Positions 9,176 through 18,903 of a stretch of DNA of 55,382 nt are shown piece after piece. The position numbers and the translations under genes are program-made. Source of the stretch: Bacteroidota bacterium (GTDB lineage: Bacteria > Bacteroidota > Bacteroidia > AKYH767-A > OLB10); contig CAUJFJ010000195.1 in assembly GCA_963169675.1 (NCBI GenBank), positions 1 to 55,382 of the forward strand, given 5' to 3'. Position 1 is the first letter of the stretch. Every line of letters starts with the position of its first letter. Under the pieces are notes generated by a model that saw only the letters and a program-made list of their open reading frames with translations, had not been told where the DNA came from and ran no database searches.

Positions 9176-12100
9176 TTAATCCTGAATTTTAGCAATATTG
9201 TCTTCGCTGACCATATCTATCAGTAAATTGATGGGATCAATTCCGGCTTCGTACGGTTTCTCTTCCACAATAACCCTGTAAGTGTTTTTCGCCTTTCTGA
9301 CAGGATGCATTTTTCTGTATAATAGCTTACCGGATTTTTTACCATCCTCCGGTTTAGCAAATACCCCGATTTCTATCCAGTCATTGACTGCAGTCTCACT
9401 TTCTCTGCCAAGAGTATCGGCACGGAATTTCTTACTTTCTGTTTCAATTGTAACTTCATACTTTCCGTTACTTAATGGCTTCGATTTTGCAGCAATGGTT
9501 CTATTGCTGAATAAAGTAATCGTCTCGAAAAGATCGGTAATAATGTATTGAAGCGAGTCAGGAGTATGTGATCGGAAAATAGAAACCGCATGATTTGAAG
9601 TAGGGTACGGCGGCTCCTTGTATGCATATGCAAGCAGAAGCTCCTGTAAGGCTGCATTCAGTTGCTTTTCTCCTATCATCTCCTTCAAGTAATACATCAC
9701 CAGACTTCCCTTTTGGTAATGGATGTATCCCTGATTTTCTACCAATTTCAAAGGAAGCTCTTTAATTCGCTCCGACCCTCGTGATCTCAGATATTCATCC
9801 ATTTCATATTTCAGAAATTTCTTCATGGCATCACGACCATATTCTTTTTCCATTACCATAAGAGCAGAGTATTGTGAAAATGTCTCCGATAACATAGTGG
9901 CACCCTGCATTTCCGAACCAATCAGCTGATGCGCCCAATACTGATGTCCCATTTCATGAGCTACTACATAAAATACCATATCGATGTCATCTTCATCTTC
10001 AATTTTTGCAATAAAACCAATGCTTTCTGAATAAGGCATTGTCCCCGGGAAAGCCTGAGCAAATGAAGCATATTTTGGAAATTCTATGATCCGAACTTGC
10101 TTGTGATAATAGGGCCCGAAATTAGTGATGTAATAATCCAGCGACTTCTTCATGGAGCTTTCCATGTTTTTGATGTTGTAAGCATGACGCTTGTCATAGT
10201 AAACTTCAACATCAATTCCTCTGTGTTTGGAACGGAGTACTTTATACCTGGCAGAAATAAAAGAATAGAAATTGATCGATTTATGATCAAGTTTATAATG
10301 ATAGAAATTTCTGTTACCTTCTTTCCATTGTTTTTGTAAGGATCCGGGCGCAACGGCAATTTCATCTTCTGAAGTGCTGAAGTAAGTTTCTACATCAACC
10401 CAGTCTGAGTTGTTTGTGATGTAGTTACTCATACATGCTTCAGTGCAATTTTGCTGTAACTTCGGTAATCTTGCATTCTCCGGTAATCCATGCTTCTTGC
10501 GCTTATCGCGATCTTCAATTTCACGGCGAGGCTGGTAGCCGATGATCGGACAAAAATCATAGTTGTTAAAGAATGAACCATTATCAACTACGGAATTAAA
10601 GGCTACATCGTTTTCAAAACCTTTTGCATCATATTGAGATTCAAATTGAATTAATATACTGTCACCTGGCATCAATGGCTTTTGGAAACGAAGTATCTGA
10701 TATTGGAGATCTTTATCATCCAGAATTTTAGTTGCTCCGGAAACAGTGATGGTAGTTGTAAAATAGGGAACAATTGTTAAATGCAAAGAATCAATAGGCA
10801 CATTGCTTTTATTCTTAGCCCAGTATTTGCCTTTAATTTCTAATCTGCGATCTTCCGGAAATAAATCTATGTTATAAACAAATGCGGTTGCCCGCGGCTG
10901 TATTGCAGTCTGATACTTTTTATACTTCTGTTCATATTTAATGTTGACTGATTCTATTTCTTCTTCTGTTTGATAGCTGTTGAGCTGCTGTGTGTTGTAA
11001 TAGATGAATCCGGCTGTTACTAACCAAAGAGTAAGAATGGATAGAATCACCGGCTTCCGGGCCCCTTTAAAACCGGTGAGAACAGATTGCATTTTTGTCC
11101 GGAAGGATGTTTCGCGCCCCCTGGTCCATGCATAAATGGTGACAAAAATGATGAGAATACAGAATAATGCCCAGTATATCCTGAACCAGGTAAGTCCGGC
11201 GACATATGGCCCAAACCCATTCATATCAGAGTAAATAAAGTCTGGTGCGCCTGAAAATTTAACCATATGAGATTCTATCTCAAGCATACGCCACACAAAA
11301 GTGTTCAGTAGGAGGAAAATGATGAAAGCAAAATACGCCAGATACTTATTGTTTATTAAAGCATGCATTAACATGGAAATAACTACTAGCATCAGTAATT
11401 TACTGTAATCAATTATAAGTAAATTAATAATATAAACTTCCGGCCTTATATCGGTAAAGCCCTTAGCAAGCTGCACCAAAATACAGGTCAGAATGCAAAC
11501 CGATTGCACAATAAAGATAATTACTGCTAGTGAAGTGAATTTTGAAAGGTAAGAAATGTGAGTAGGGTGGGGAGTGGCATCATAAATTTCGTCAATTTTA
11601 TTTTCGCGCTCTTTCCACACCAACAAACCAGAGTAAATAATTATTATCGCAATAAGAAAAGCATAGAATGCACCCTGAACATTTTCAATCATACTATGCG
11701 TCACAGGGTGTGCCGTTAACCCAAACGGGCCGGTGTTGGAAGCCAGATTAGGAATGAAATTCAGAAGTCCTGCAATCATGATAATCAAAAATGTCGGACT
11801 TTTTAAAATGCCTTTTAGCTCATATTTCAGTCTGGTAGCAAACATGATCCTGGATGCTTTCGAGGAATAAGATGGGTTGACCCGTGGAAGTGGCTTGACA
11901 GATAGTCGTACCACTTCGTCAGATAAAATATTTTTACTTTTTTTGGCTGATCGCGATTTTTCAGTGAAGGAGAATATTTTGACAGTAACTAAAACTAAAA
12001 TCGAACTGATCGCCAACCATATTAGTCTGTTGATCAGCAGCCATCCTTCCATTCCAAGTGTCATGGTATTTTTCTGACTTACAGTCCAGTATTTTGTAAG

Positions 12101-12748
12101 AATGGAAAAGGTCGTTGATCCGTATGGGTCGAGTAAAATTGCCAGCCATTCCTTATCGAGATCTTCTGCAAATGCATCAGCGATTCCCGTAGCGAGCAAT
12201 AAAACAAGTGAGCCTGCAAATGCCGCAAAAGTATTTCTTGTAAGTGCAGCAATCATAAATACTACTGAAGCGCTGAACAATGTATTGGGAACTGCCAGTT
12301 GCAGAAATCCTGCCAGATGTGCCTGAAAATAGAAAGGGCCTATTTTATCGGGATCCATGCCAGGCATCATACAGCCAATAATTATTCCCAGTGAAACACC
12401 TAATAGTGGAATGACAGAAATGGTGACTGCTCCTAAAAATCTTCCCAGCAGGTATTCCGTGCGCTTTACCGGTGTTGTGAAAATTATCTGGTAGGTATTG
12501 TAAGAGAAATCGCGTGTTGTTGAAGCTAGTACAAATGATGTCGTCATAAGCAATGTTATAAACGACATAATCGAATAGTATGTTTGTATAACAAAGGGTG
12601 CATTCTTCATGATATTTCCGAAGGATCCACCTACCGTAATATTTTCACTGTATGTTGCACCAAATATCATAAGTGCATTTATCAGAAAGAAAATATATAC
12701 CATTGGCTGCCGCAGCCAATATTTTATTTCAAACAAATAGAATTTCAT
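9176..12748 (-). CDS. ABC-2 type permease fused to an M1-like zinc metallopeptidase domain
   Basis: Multiple TM segments in the N-terminal half (ABC-2 architecture), then a soluble C-terminal half with VAHEMGHQYWAHQ…LSETFSQYSAL. Start overlaps the ATPase gene stop by 4 nt. Confidence 0.85.
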   Translation of the reverse strand: MKFYLFEIKYWLRQPMVYIFFLINALMIFGATYSENITVGGSFGNIMKNAPFVIQTYYSIMSFITLLMTTSFVLASTTRDFSYNTYQIIFTTPVKRTEYLLGRFLGAVTISVIPLLGVSLGIIIGCMMPGMDPDKIGPFYFQAHLAGFLQLAVPNTLFSASVVFMIAALTRNTFAAFAGSLVLLLATGIADAFAEDLDKEWLAILLDPYGSTTFSILTKYWTVSQKNTMTLGMEGWLLINRLIWLAISSILVLVTVKIFSFTEKSRSAKKSKNILSDEVVRLSVKPLPRVNPSYSSKASRIMFATRLKYELKGILKSPTFLIIMIAGLLNFIPNLASNTGPFGLTAHPVTHSMIENVQGAFYAFLIAIIIIYSGLLVWKERENKIDEIYDATPHPTHISYLSKFTSLAVIIFIVQSVCILTCILVQLAKGFTDIRPEVYIINLLIIDYSKLLMLVVISMLMHALINNKYLAYFAFIIFLLLNTFVWRMLEIESHMVKFSGAPDFIYSDMNGFGPYVAGLTWFRIYWALFCILIIFVTIYAWTRGRETSFRTKMQSVLTGFKGARKPVILSILTLWLVTAGFIYYNTQQLNSYQTEEEIESVNIKYEQKYKKYQTAIQPRATAFVYNIDLFPEDRRLEIKGKYWAKNKSNVPIDSLHLTIVPYFTTTITVSGATKILDDKDLQYQILRFQKPLMPGDSILIQFESQYDAKGFENDVAFNSVVDNGSFFNNYDFCPIIGYQPRREIEDRDKRKKHGLPENARLPKLQQNCTEACMSNYITNNSDWVDVETYFSTSEDEIAVAPGSLQKQWKEGNRNFYHYKLDHKSINFYSFISARYKVLRSKHRGIDVEVYYDKRHAYNIKNMESSMKKSLDYYITNFGPYYHKQVRIIEFPKYASFAQAFPGTMPYSESIGFIAKIEDEDDIDMVFYVVAHEMGHQYWAHQLIGSEMQGATMLSETFSQYSALMVMEKEYGRDAMKKFLKYEMDEYLRSRGSERIKELPLKLVENQGYIHYQKGSLVMYYLKEMIGEKQLNAALQELLLAYAYKEPPYPTSNHAVSIFRSHTPDSLQYIITDLFETITLFSNRTIAAKSKPLSNGKYEVTIETESKKFRADTLGRESETAVNDWIEIGVFAKPEDGKKSGKLLYRKMHPVRKAKNTYRVIVEEKPYEAGIDPINLLIDMVSEDNIAKIQD

Positions 12749-13611
12749 AGACTGATTGCTTTAAAAAATACATCTTCTAGATCTGCTTCCGCTTTTTTAA
12801 ATCCATTACCGGGATCTGTTTCACTATAAATGTGAATGAGCGGCTGTCCCGATACCAATTTCGATGAAATAAGCTGAAATTCTTTTTGATACTTTTCTGT
12901 CTCAGATTTGGAAATCGATTTTTCCCATATTTTTCCTTCTAAGTCAGAAAGCGCTTTCACAGGTTCACCGGCAAACAGTAATCTGCCTTTATCAATAATG
13001 GCCATATTCGGACAAAGTTCCTTGACATCCTGAACGATATGAGTTGACAGAATAACAATTACATTTTCACCGATTTCAGAGAGTAAGTTATAAAATCGGT
13101 TTCGCTCCCCTGGATCAAGTCCCGCAGTTGGCTCATCAACTATTATAAGTTGCGGATTACCAATCAGGGATTGTGCAATTCCAAAGCGCTGTTTCATTCC
13201 ACCAGAAAATCCACTGATTGACTTTTTCTTATGTTGCAGCAGATTAACCCTTTCCAGCAATGCCAGAACCAGATCTTTGCGTTCTTTAGCATTTATAATT
13301 CCTTTTAGCACAGCTATGTGATCAAGCATTTCATAGGCATTGACTCTGGGATATACACCAAATTCCTGAGGTAAATACCCCAGTACTTCCCGGACCCTTT
13401 GTTTGTTTTTAAGTACATCAATATCGCCAAGCATTACCGAACCGCTATCGGCCTCCTGCAGGGTCGCCAGTGTACGCATTAATGTCGATTTACCGGCTCC
13501 ATTTGGACCAAGCAGTCCGAACATGCCTTTGGAAATGTTAAGAGTAATGTTGTCAAGTGCTTTTACCCCGTTTGGGTAGGTTTTGCACAGGTTACTGATT
13601 TGTAATTGCAT
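12745..13611 (-). CDS. ABC transporter ATP-binding protein
   Basis: Walker A GPNGAGKST, signature SGGMKQRFGIAQ, Walker B LIIVDEPTAGLDP. Confidence 0.95.
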   Translation of the reverse strand: MQLQISNLCKTYPNGVKALDNITLNISKGMFGLLGPNGAGKSTLMRTLATLQEADSGSVMLGDIDVLKNKQRVREVLGYLPQEFGVYPRVNAYEMLDHIAVLKGIINAKERKDLVLALLERVNLLQHKKKSISGFSGGMKQRFGIAQSLIGNPQLIIVDEPTAGLDPGERNRFYNLLSEIGENVIVILSTHIVQDVKELCPNMAIIDKGRLLFAGEPVKALSDLEGKIWEKSISKSETEKYQKEFQLISSKLVSGQPLIHIYSETDPGNGFKKAEADLEDVFFKAISL

Positions 13612-13632
13612 ATAATGGGATTTGGGTACAAC

Positions 13633-13672
13633 AAAGAAAGGAATTGCTGATCAAATAGCAATTCCTTTCTTT
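13633..13672 (-). terminator. Strong hairpin between regulator and ABC ATPase genes (terminator or attenuator)
   Basis: Perfect 16-bp stem AAAGAAAGGAATTGCT / AGCAATTCCTTTCTTT with 8-nt loop. Confidence 0.6.
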
Positions 13673-13717
13673 AGGACGAACCGGGTAGTTCTCCGGTTAC
13701 AGCTTAAAAGTATTTTT

Positions 13718-14008
13718 TTAGTTGCCCGGTTTCAGATAGCTTTTGAGGTTCTCCACATAAAGTTCAAATGCTTCCAATCCTTTGGCAGTAATCTTACAGG
13801 TGGTTAAAGGGTAATTGTCACGGAAACTTTTGGTGACTTCAATATATCCCGCATCCGATAGTTTGGTAATTTGAACACTTAGGTTACCGGCTGTAGCACC
13901 GGTTTTTTCCTTTAAAAAAGAAAATTCCGCCTCCTTAACACCTACCAGTAATGAGATCACTGATAATCGCAATTGCGAGTGCAATAAAGGATCAAGATCT
14001 TTAAACAT
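13718..14008 (-). CDS. Small winged-helix transcriptional regulator
   Basis: LRLSVISLLVGVKEAEFSFLKEKTGATAGNLSVQITKLSDAGYIEVTKSF, wHTH pattern with wing; 96 aa. Confidence 0.85.
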   Translation of the reverse strand: MFKDLDPLLHSQLRLSVISLLVGVKEAEFSFLKEKTGATAGNLSVQITKLSDAGYIEVTKSFRDNYPLTTCKITAKGLEAFELYVENLKSYLKPGN

Positions 14009-14026
14009 ATGGTTCAGATTGAAATT

Positions 14027-14617
14027 TTATTTACCGTTTTGCTGTTTTTGGTACCTGATTTTTAACATGTGCCCCGGAATTATGTATCCGGTTAAGACAG
14101 CCAGCGAAATTATCAATAACTGCAGTTCGTAATTTACATAAAAACAAACCACTGCAGCAACCCAGTTAATTATTCCTCCCACTACCAAAGGCATAAATTT
14201 CATAGCACCCCCTGATACAAACAACCAGATGGCATATATAAGTAATACCATCGGATATGTTGCTACACCTAACTTCGGCATCATAACTAATACGGTCAGC
14301 AAAGATGCCAGAAAAGCAATTATCACATATTTCATGATCTCTTCTGTATATGTGGTAACCTTTTGATTTCGTTCATGCTTGTAAGAATATATTCCCGAAA
14401 TGATACCTCCAAGCGGCATTAGTATAGCCCACGGCAGAGTTGGATTATTCGTTTGTGTAATCAACAAAACGTAATTGGTTATAGCTGCAATGAACACCAT
14501 CCAACCCCAGAAGATATAGTAGAAACTATCATCTTTGAAATTCTGCTGAGCTGTTTTGATCATCTTACTGATAACCGCCAGACTTTCATTTTCAGTTAGT
14601 GCTTTTTCGTTTTCCAT
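14027..14617 (-). CDS. Integral membrane protein, unknown function, paired with the wHTH gene
   Basis: Several hydrophobic helices; 18-nt gap to the regulator gene. Confidence 0.65.
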   Translation of the reverse strand: MENEKALTENESLAVISKMIKTAQQNFKDDSFYYIFWGWMVFIAAITNYVLLITQTNNPTLPWAILMPLGGIISGIYSYKHERNQKVTTYTEEIMKYVIIAFLASLLTVLVMMPKLGVATYPMVLLIYAIWLFVSGGAMKFMPLVVGGIINWVAAVVCFYVNYELQLLIISLAVLTGYIIPGHMLKIRYQKQQNGK

Positions 14618-14677
14618 TTTTATTTTATTTATTCTTTTAAGTAGCTTCTTTTTTAATGATATTTTTCAAGCATTGGT

Positions 14678-15346
14678 CTATTGCACTTCTGCCAACGACT
14701 CTTTTGCTTTTTCATATCCCCATGATGGAGCAGTGGCTGATTTCACTTTTGTAGCTTCGAATTTTTTAATCGCCTTTTCAAAACAGGTTCTCGCTTTTTC
14801 TTTACTCCCGCCATATTCTTCCGGAGTATACATCGCTGCTAATCCCTGCAAAAGGTATGGTCGCGGATTATTTTCATCCAGCGCTATTGCTTCCTCCAAA
14901 AGCATATTCGATTTCATCCCATACTCGAAGCCTCTGTTCATCGGATCTATTCCTATTTGCATGCTCAAAATCCAGCTTTTAAGTGTCTTGATTTCTGAAT
15001 TGTTTGCCGAGACTTCTTCAGCAGCATCTGCAGCTTTAATAGCCCGTTCATAATAGCTGTCGGCTGTGGCCGGATCCTTTGATTCCATTCCACAATTCAG
15101 CAGACAATACGATTCGTAATACCGCGTCAGCCATGCTTCCGGATGCGATTTGCTTATTGCTTCAAAGGCGGTCACACCATGTTCCCAAGCCTCTATTCCT
15201 TTAGCAGATTTTAGTTCTTTCAGTTGCTTTTCAATTTGCTGTTGCAATTTCGCATCCATCGCATTTAATGCTCCCGATCCAATCAGAATCAGCACTATCA
15301 GGTAACTGGTTATCTTTTTCATGTTTATCGTTTTTGAACACTGCAA
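14678..15346 (-). CDS. Exported TPR-like protein
   Basis: Signal peptide (TSYLIVLILIGSGALNA) and helical repeats DPATADSYYERAIKAADAAEE / NPRPYLLQGLAAMYTPEEYGGSKEKARTCFEKAIKKF. Confidence 0.6.
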   Translation of the reverse strand: MQCSKTINMKKITSYLIVLILIGSGALNAMDAKLQQQIEKQLKELKSAKGIEAWEHGVTAFEAISKSHPEAWLTRYYESYCLLNCGMESKDPATADSYYERAIKAADAAEEVSANNSEIKTLKSWILSMQIGIDPMNRGFEYGMKSNMLLEEAIALDENNPRPYLLQGLAAMYTPEEYGGSKEKARTCFEKAIKKFEATKVKSATAPSWGYEKAKESLAEVQ

Positions 15347-15439
15347 ACATAAACCAGTTTATAACATAAACCAAATATATTCAATAAGATTATTTGCAAA
15401 TAATTGAAAATCAATGAATAAAAATTTACTTAAGAAAGA

Positions 15440-15916
15440 TTACTTATTCAAATAAGCCGAATACATCCACACCGTTTTCTCTTGTTGGCGGATATAATCA
15501 CTCATTAAGGCATTGGTTCCTTCATCACCGGCATCAGCAGCCAGTTCCAGAATTTTTCTTTCAAGAACCATTAGAACTTTAAAACTGCTTACGATTTCTT
15601 TAACAGCTTTTTTTCCTTCAGAAACATTTTTAAGTTCTTCGATATCCGAAAGTTTGATGTAATCGGAAAATGCATGCACAGGAGTACCTTCCAGTGTTAG
15701 CACCCGTTCGGCAATTTCATCTATTTTTAGAAGTGCATCATTGTAAAGTTCTTCGAATTTCAGATGCAGTTCAAAAAATTTATCACCACTAATATTCCAG
15801 TGAAACCCTCTGGCATTCTGATAAAAAATTTGGTAGTTGGATAATAATTCATTTAATAATTTGACAAGTTTGGCAGATTTGGTAGTATCGAGACCAATGC
15901 GGTTTAATTTTGACAT
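15440..15916 (-). CDS. dps: Dps-family ferritin-like protein
   Basis: LLSNYQIFYQNARGFHWNISGDKFFELHLKFEELYNDALLKIDEIAERVLTLEGTP. Confidence 0.92.
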   Translation of the reverse strand: MSKLNRIGLDTTKSAKLVKLLNELLSNYQIFYQNARGFHWNISGDKFFELHLKFEELYNDALLKIDEIAERVLTLEGTPVHAFSDYIKLSDIEELKNVSEGKKAVKEIVSSFKVLMVLERKILELAADAGDEGTNALMSDYIRQQEKTVWMYSAYLNK

Positions 15917-15947
15917 AGCTTTTAGTATTAAAGTTTGATTAAAATAA

Positions 15948-15974
15948 AAAGGCGGAACAAAATGCTCCGCCTTT
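15948..15974 (-). terminator. Hairpin between the zinc-protease stop and the Dps start
   Basis: AAAGGCGGA…TCCGCCTTT 9-bp stem immediately 3' of the metallopeptidase gene. Confidence 0.65.
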
Positions 15975-15997
15975 GATAGTCTTAGAGAAGCCTGTAA

Positions 15998-16678
15998 TTA
16001 GTCACGGCGTCCCATATATACCATGATGTAGTATGCCAGAGTTGCGAGAGCTGAAAGTGCTGCAACAACATAGGTCATAGCTGCCCACCAGAGTGCGTCT
16101 TTCGACATAGTAAGTTCTTGTGGATTGGCAATGCGATTTGTTTCAAGCCAAACCATTGCTCGTTTGCTAGCGTCGAATTCAACAGGTAGAGTTACAAAGC
16201 TGAACAAAGTTATAACACCAAACATTACGATTCCAATAAGCAACAGAGAAGGGAAGGTATTTACCATTAAAATACCACCAAGTAAAACCCATTGTACCCA
16301 TTTTGAACCGAAACTTACAACCGGCACCAATGCAGAGCGCATTTGTAACCAGGTATAAGCAGTTGCATGCTGCACGGCGTGACCACATTCGTGTGCGGAA
16401 ACAGCAGCAGCAGCGGCACTTCTTCCATAATAAACATCATGGCTTAAGTTCACAGTTTTATCTAATGGATTGTAATGGTCGGTTAATTGACCTTCAACAG
16501 ACAAAACCTTTACATCATTAATTCCGTTGTCGTGTAACATTCTTTCGGCAATTTCTTTACCCGACATTCCTGTTCCGATGGTTACTTCCGAATACTGTTT
16601 GAATTTTCTTTTCAGTTGCATGCTTACCAGCCAGCCGATGAGCATGAAGGCAATTGAAATTACATAGATCCCTATCAT
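15998..16678 (-). CDS. Membrane zinc metallopeptidase, YugP-like
   Basis: AAAVSAHECGHAVQHATAYTWLQMRSALVPV with TM helices. Confidence 0.9.
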   Translation of the reverse strand: MIGIYVISIAFMLIGWLVSMQLKRKFKQYSEVTIGTGMSGKEIAERMLHDNGINDVKVLSVEGQLTDHYNPLDKTVNLSHDVYYGRSAAAAAVSAHECGHAVQHATAYTWLQMRSALVPVVSFGSKWVQWVLLGGILMVNTFPSLLLIGIVMFGVITLFSFVTLPVEFDASKRAMVWLETNRIANPQELTMSKDALWWAAMTYVVAALSALATLAYYIMVYMGRRD

Positions 16679-16842
16679 AGTTTTATTTTATTTGTGCAAA
16701 TTTATGAATTAGCGGCAGAATTTTATGGCGCTTTAACCTTCAACAAAAAATATACCCTATTGTTAGCTGCCAGCATACAGGATTTTTTTGAGCCCGGCAG
16801 CTTAAATTGTAATGATTTAAATATCAATACTATATGATTCAA

Positions 16843-17940
16843 CTACTCCCATCGGAAGAACCGGGTTGCCAAGGCATAAGCAATGACACCCCACAGCAAC
16901 ATGACAAGCAAATGTGACGAAATGTCTGCAAAACCGGCACCTTCAAAAGCTACTTTTCGCAATGCATCATTCAGGTAGGTAAGCGGCAGGGCTTTGCAAA
17001 CTGGCTGTAGCCAGGAAGGAAATGATTCAATAGGGAAAAACGTTCCGGATAGCAGGAATTGCGGTAATGTAATAATGTTTGCAAGCGGAGGAATCATAGA
17101 TTCATTTTTAGCGAGTCCTGAAATAATAAAACCAAAACCCATGAAAACGATGAGTCCGATTGCAGCCAGCAACAACATCATGAGAGCAGTAATAAATCCA
17201 TTCACCAAGGTGAACCCAAATGCAAAGTAACCAATGGCAATAATGAAAATGGCTCCTAACATTGAAAAAACAAGACGACTTAACGCTTCTCCCATTATAA
17301 TAAAAGGCTTACGAATGGGAGTTGCAAAAAATCGTTTGATGACCAGCGTTTGGCGTAAATTAAAAAAGACGAAGGCGGTTCCAAAAACTCCGGTACTTAA
17401 AATAGAGAATCCAAGTTGACCGGGTAAAATAAAATCAATCATCGAGTACTTTCTGCCCTTAACTCTTGACGGGCGCAGCTCTGCAATTTTGGCTGCTGGT
17501 TTTACATCTTTCAGGTTTAGCTGATTCACCAGATTTTCCATTACCGACTGCAGCACGGAACCTTTATCCATCGAGGCTTCTGATGTTTGCATATCCAGAA
17601 AATACCGTGGCCCTTCCGCATCCGGATTCATTCGTATATTCAGGACAGCATCAATCCTTCCTTTTTCCAGTTCCTTATATAGAGCATCATCACTTTTATC
17701 TTCAATCAGTTTAATGCCGGCCATGTTTTTCAAAGCATCATAAACTTCATTTTTCCCATCCGATCCGGAATGAATTCCCAGTTCTAGTGTAATGCCATTG
17801 CCACCTAAAAATCCGAAAACAAGGATGAAGATTAATGGAAACAATAAAGTGAAAACTACTGCAGATGGACTTCTGGTAATAGAACGGAAACTTGCTTTTG
17901 AAATGGCAAGCATTGCAGTAAGCTGACTGTACTTTTTCAT
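16843..17940 (-). CDS. ABC-2 type transporter permease
   Basis: Hydrophobic C-terminal half with FILPGQLGFSILSTGVFG and LPQFLLSGTFFPIESFPSWLQP; paired with an ATPase gene. Confidence 0.9.
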   Translation of the reverse strand: MKKYSQLTAMLAISKASFRSITRSPSAVVFTLLFPLIFILVFGFLGGNGITLELGIHSGSDGKNEVYDALKNMAGIKLIEDKSDDALYKELEKGRIDAVLNIRMNPDAEGPRYFLDMQTSEASMDKGSVLQSVMENLVNQLNLKDVKPAAKIAELRPSRVKGRKYSMIDFILPGQLGFSILSTGVFGTAFVFFNLRQTLVIKRFFATPIRKPFIIMGEALSRLVFSMLGAIFIIAIGYFAFGFTLVNGFITALMMLLLAAIGLIVFMGFGFIISGLAKNESMIPPLANIITLPQFLLSGTFFPIESFPSWLQPVCKALPLTYLNDALRKVAFEGAGFADISSHLLVMLLWGVIAYALATRFFRWE

Positions 17941-18006
17941 ATACTCACGGTTATGGCGGAAGTGGTGCTTATTTTATTGATGAATTTATAATAGCATTAG
18001 AACAAT

Positions 18007-18774
18007 TTATTCTACTTGCCATTCATTTCCGGTAAGGTGAAGAAATACATCTTCCAGATTTGCTTTTTTAACAGATTTGATGCGTTCGAATCCGCTTGCT
18101 ACCAGATTATCGATGAGGTTATCGGGACTATCCAGTGCAATTATTTTTCCTCTTTCCATAATTGCAACACGATCACATAGGTTTTCAGCTTCATCCATAT
18201 AATGAGTAGTAATTACAACTGTAGTCCCTTCATTACGAATATTATTAATCAGTTCCCATAGGTTTCTTCTTGCCTGTGGATCAAGACCGGTAGTTGGTTC
18301 ATCCAGAAAAATAACTTTGGGTTTGTTAATTAAAGTTGTTGCAATTGAGAACCGTTGTTTCTGACCTCCTGAAAGTTCTTTGTATTTGGCCTTTGCTTTT
18401 TCTTCCAGTGCCACCATTTTCAATAATTCTTCCGGATTCGGTTGCTGATTGTATAAGCCTGCGAATAAATCAACCAGCTCAAGCAACGTTAAACTTGGGT
18501 AATAATTAGCTGCCTGAAGCTGCACCCCGATCAGCTGCTTTATTTCGTTTGAATGTGTGGTAGTATCCAGTCCGTGAATCAAAACCTTACCTGATGTTTG
18601 CTCCCGAAGCGTTTCCATAATTTCAAGAGTGGTGGTTTTACCGGCACCATTTGGTCCCAATAATCCGAAAACTTCTCCTTCATAAACCTCAAAACTGATT
18701 CCGTTAACAGCGGTAAGCTGCTGATACTTCTTAGTCAGATTTTCAACTTTAATGACTGCATTTGCTGGCGACAT
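18007..18774 (-). CDS. ABC transporter ATP-binding protein
   Basis: GPNGAGKTTT, LSGGQKQRFSIA, VIFLDEPTTGLDP. Confidence 0.95.
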   Translation of the reverse strand: MSPANAVIKVENLTKKYQQLTAVNGISFEVYEGEVFGLLGPNGAGKTTTLEIMETLREQTSGKVLIHGLDTTTHSNEIKQLIGVQLQAANYYPSLTLLELVDLFAGLYNQQPNPEELLKMVALEEKAKAKYKELSGGQKQRFSIATTLINKPKVIFLDEPTTGLDPQARRNLWELINNIRNEGTTVVITTHYMDEAENLCDRVAIMERGKIIALDSPDNLIDNLVASGFERIKSVKKANLEDVFLHLTGNEWQVE

Positions 18775-18851
18775 ACAGTATTTATTTTTGGTAAAAGTAG
18801 GAAAACCCTATGACATACATGCCCAATATATGTCGTTGCCAGTGCTTACCA

Positions 18852-18881
18852 TTGCTATATGGATCAGTTTTGGTACCTTTG
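18852..18881 (+). promoter_or_regulatory. Bacteroidota-type promoter (TTG-N19-TACCTTTG)
   Basis: TTG at 18852-18854, N19, TACCTTTG at 18874-18881, 22 nt before the ATG at 18904. Confidence 0.55.
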
Positions 18882-18903
18882 GAGGCGATTAAACGCACAA
18901 ATT

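Noticed and set aside
14556-15053. 165-aa plus-strand ORF
   Set aside because: Antisense to the TPR-like and membrane protein genes, which have a signal peptide, repeat structure and operon context; the plus ORF has no recognisable domain.
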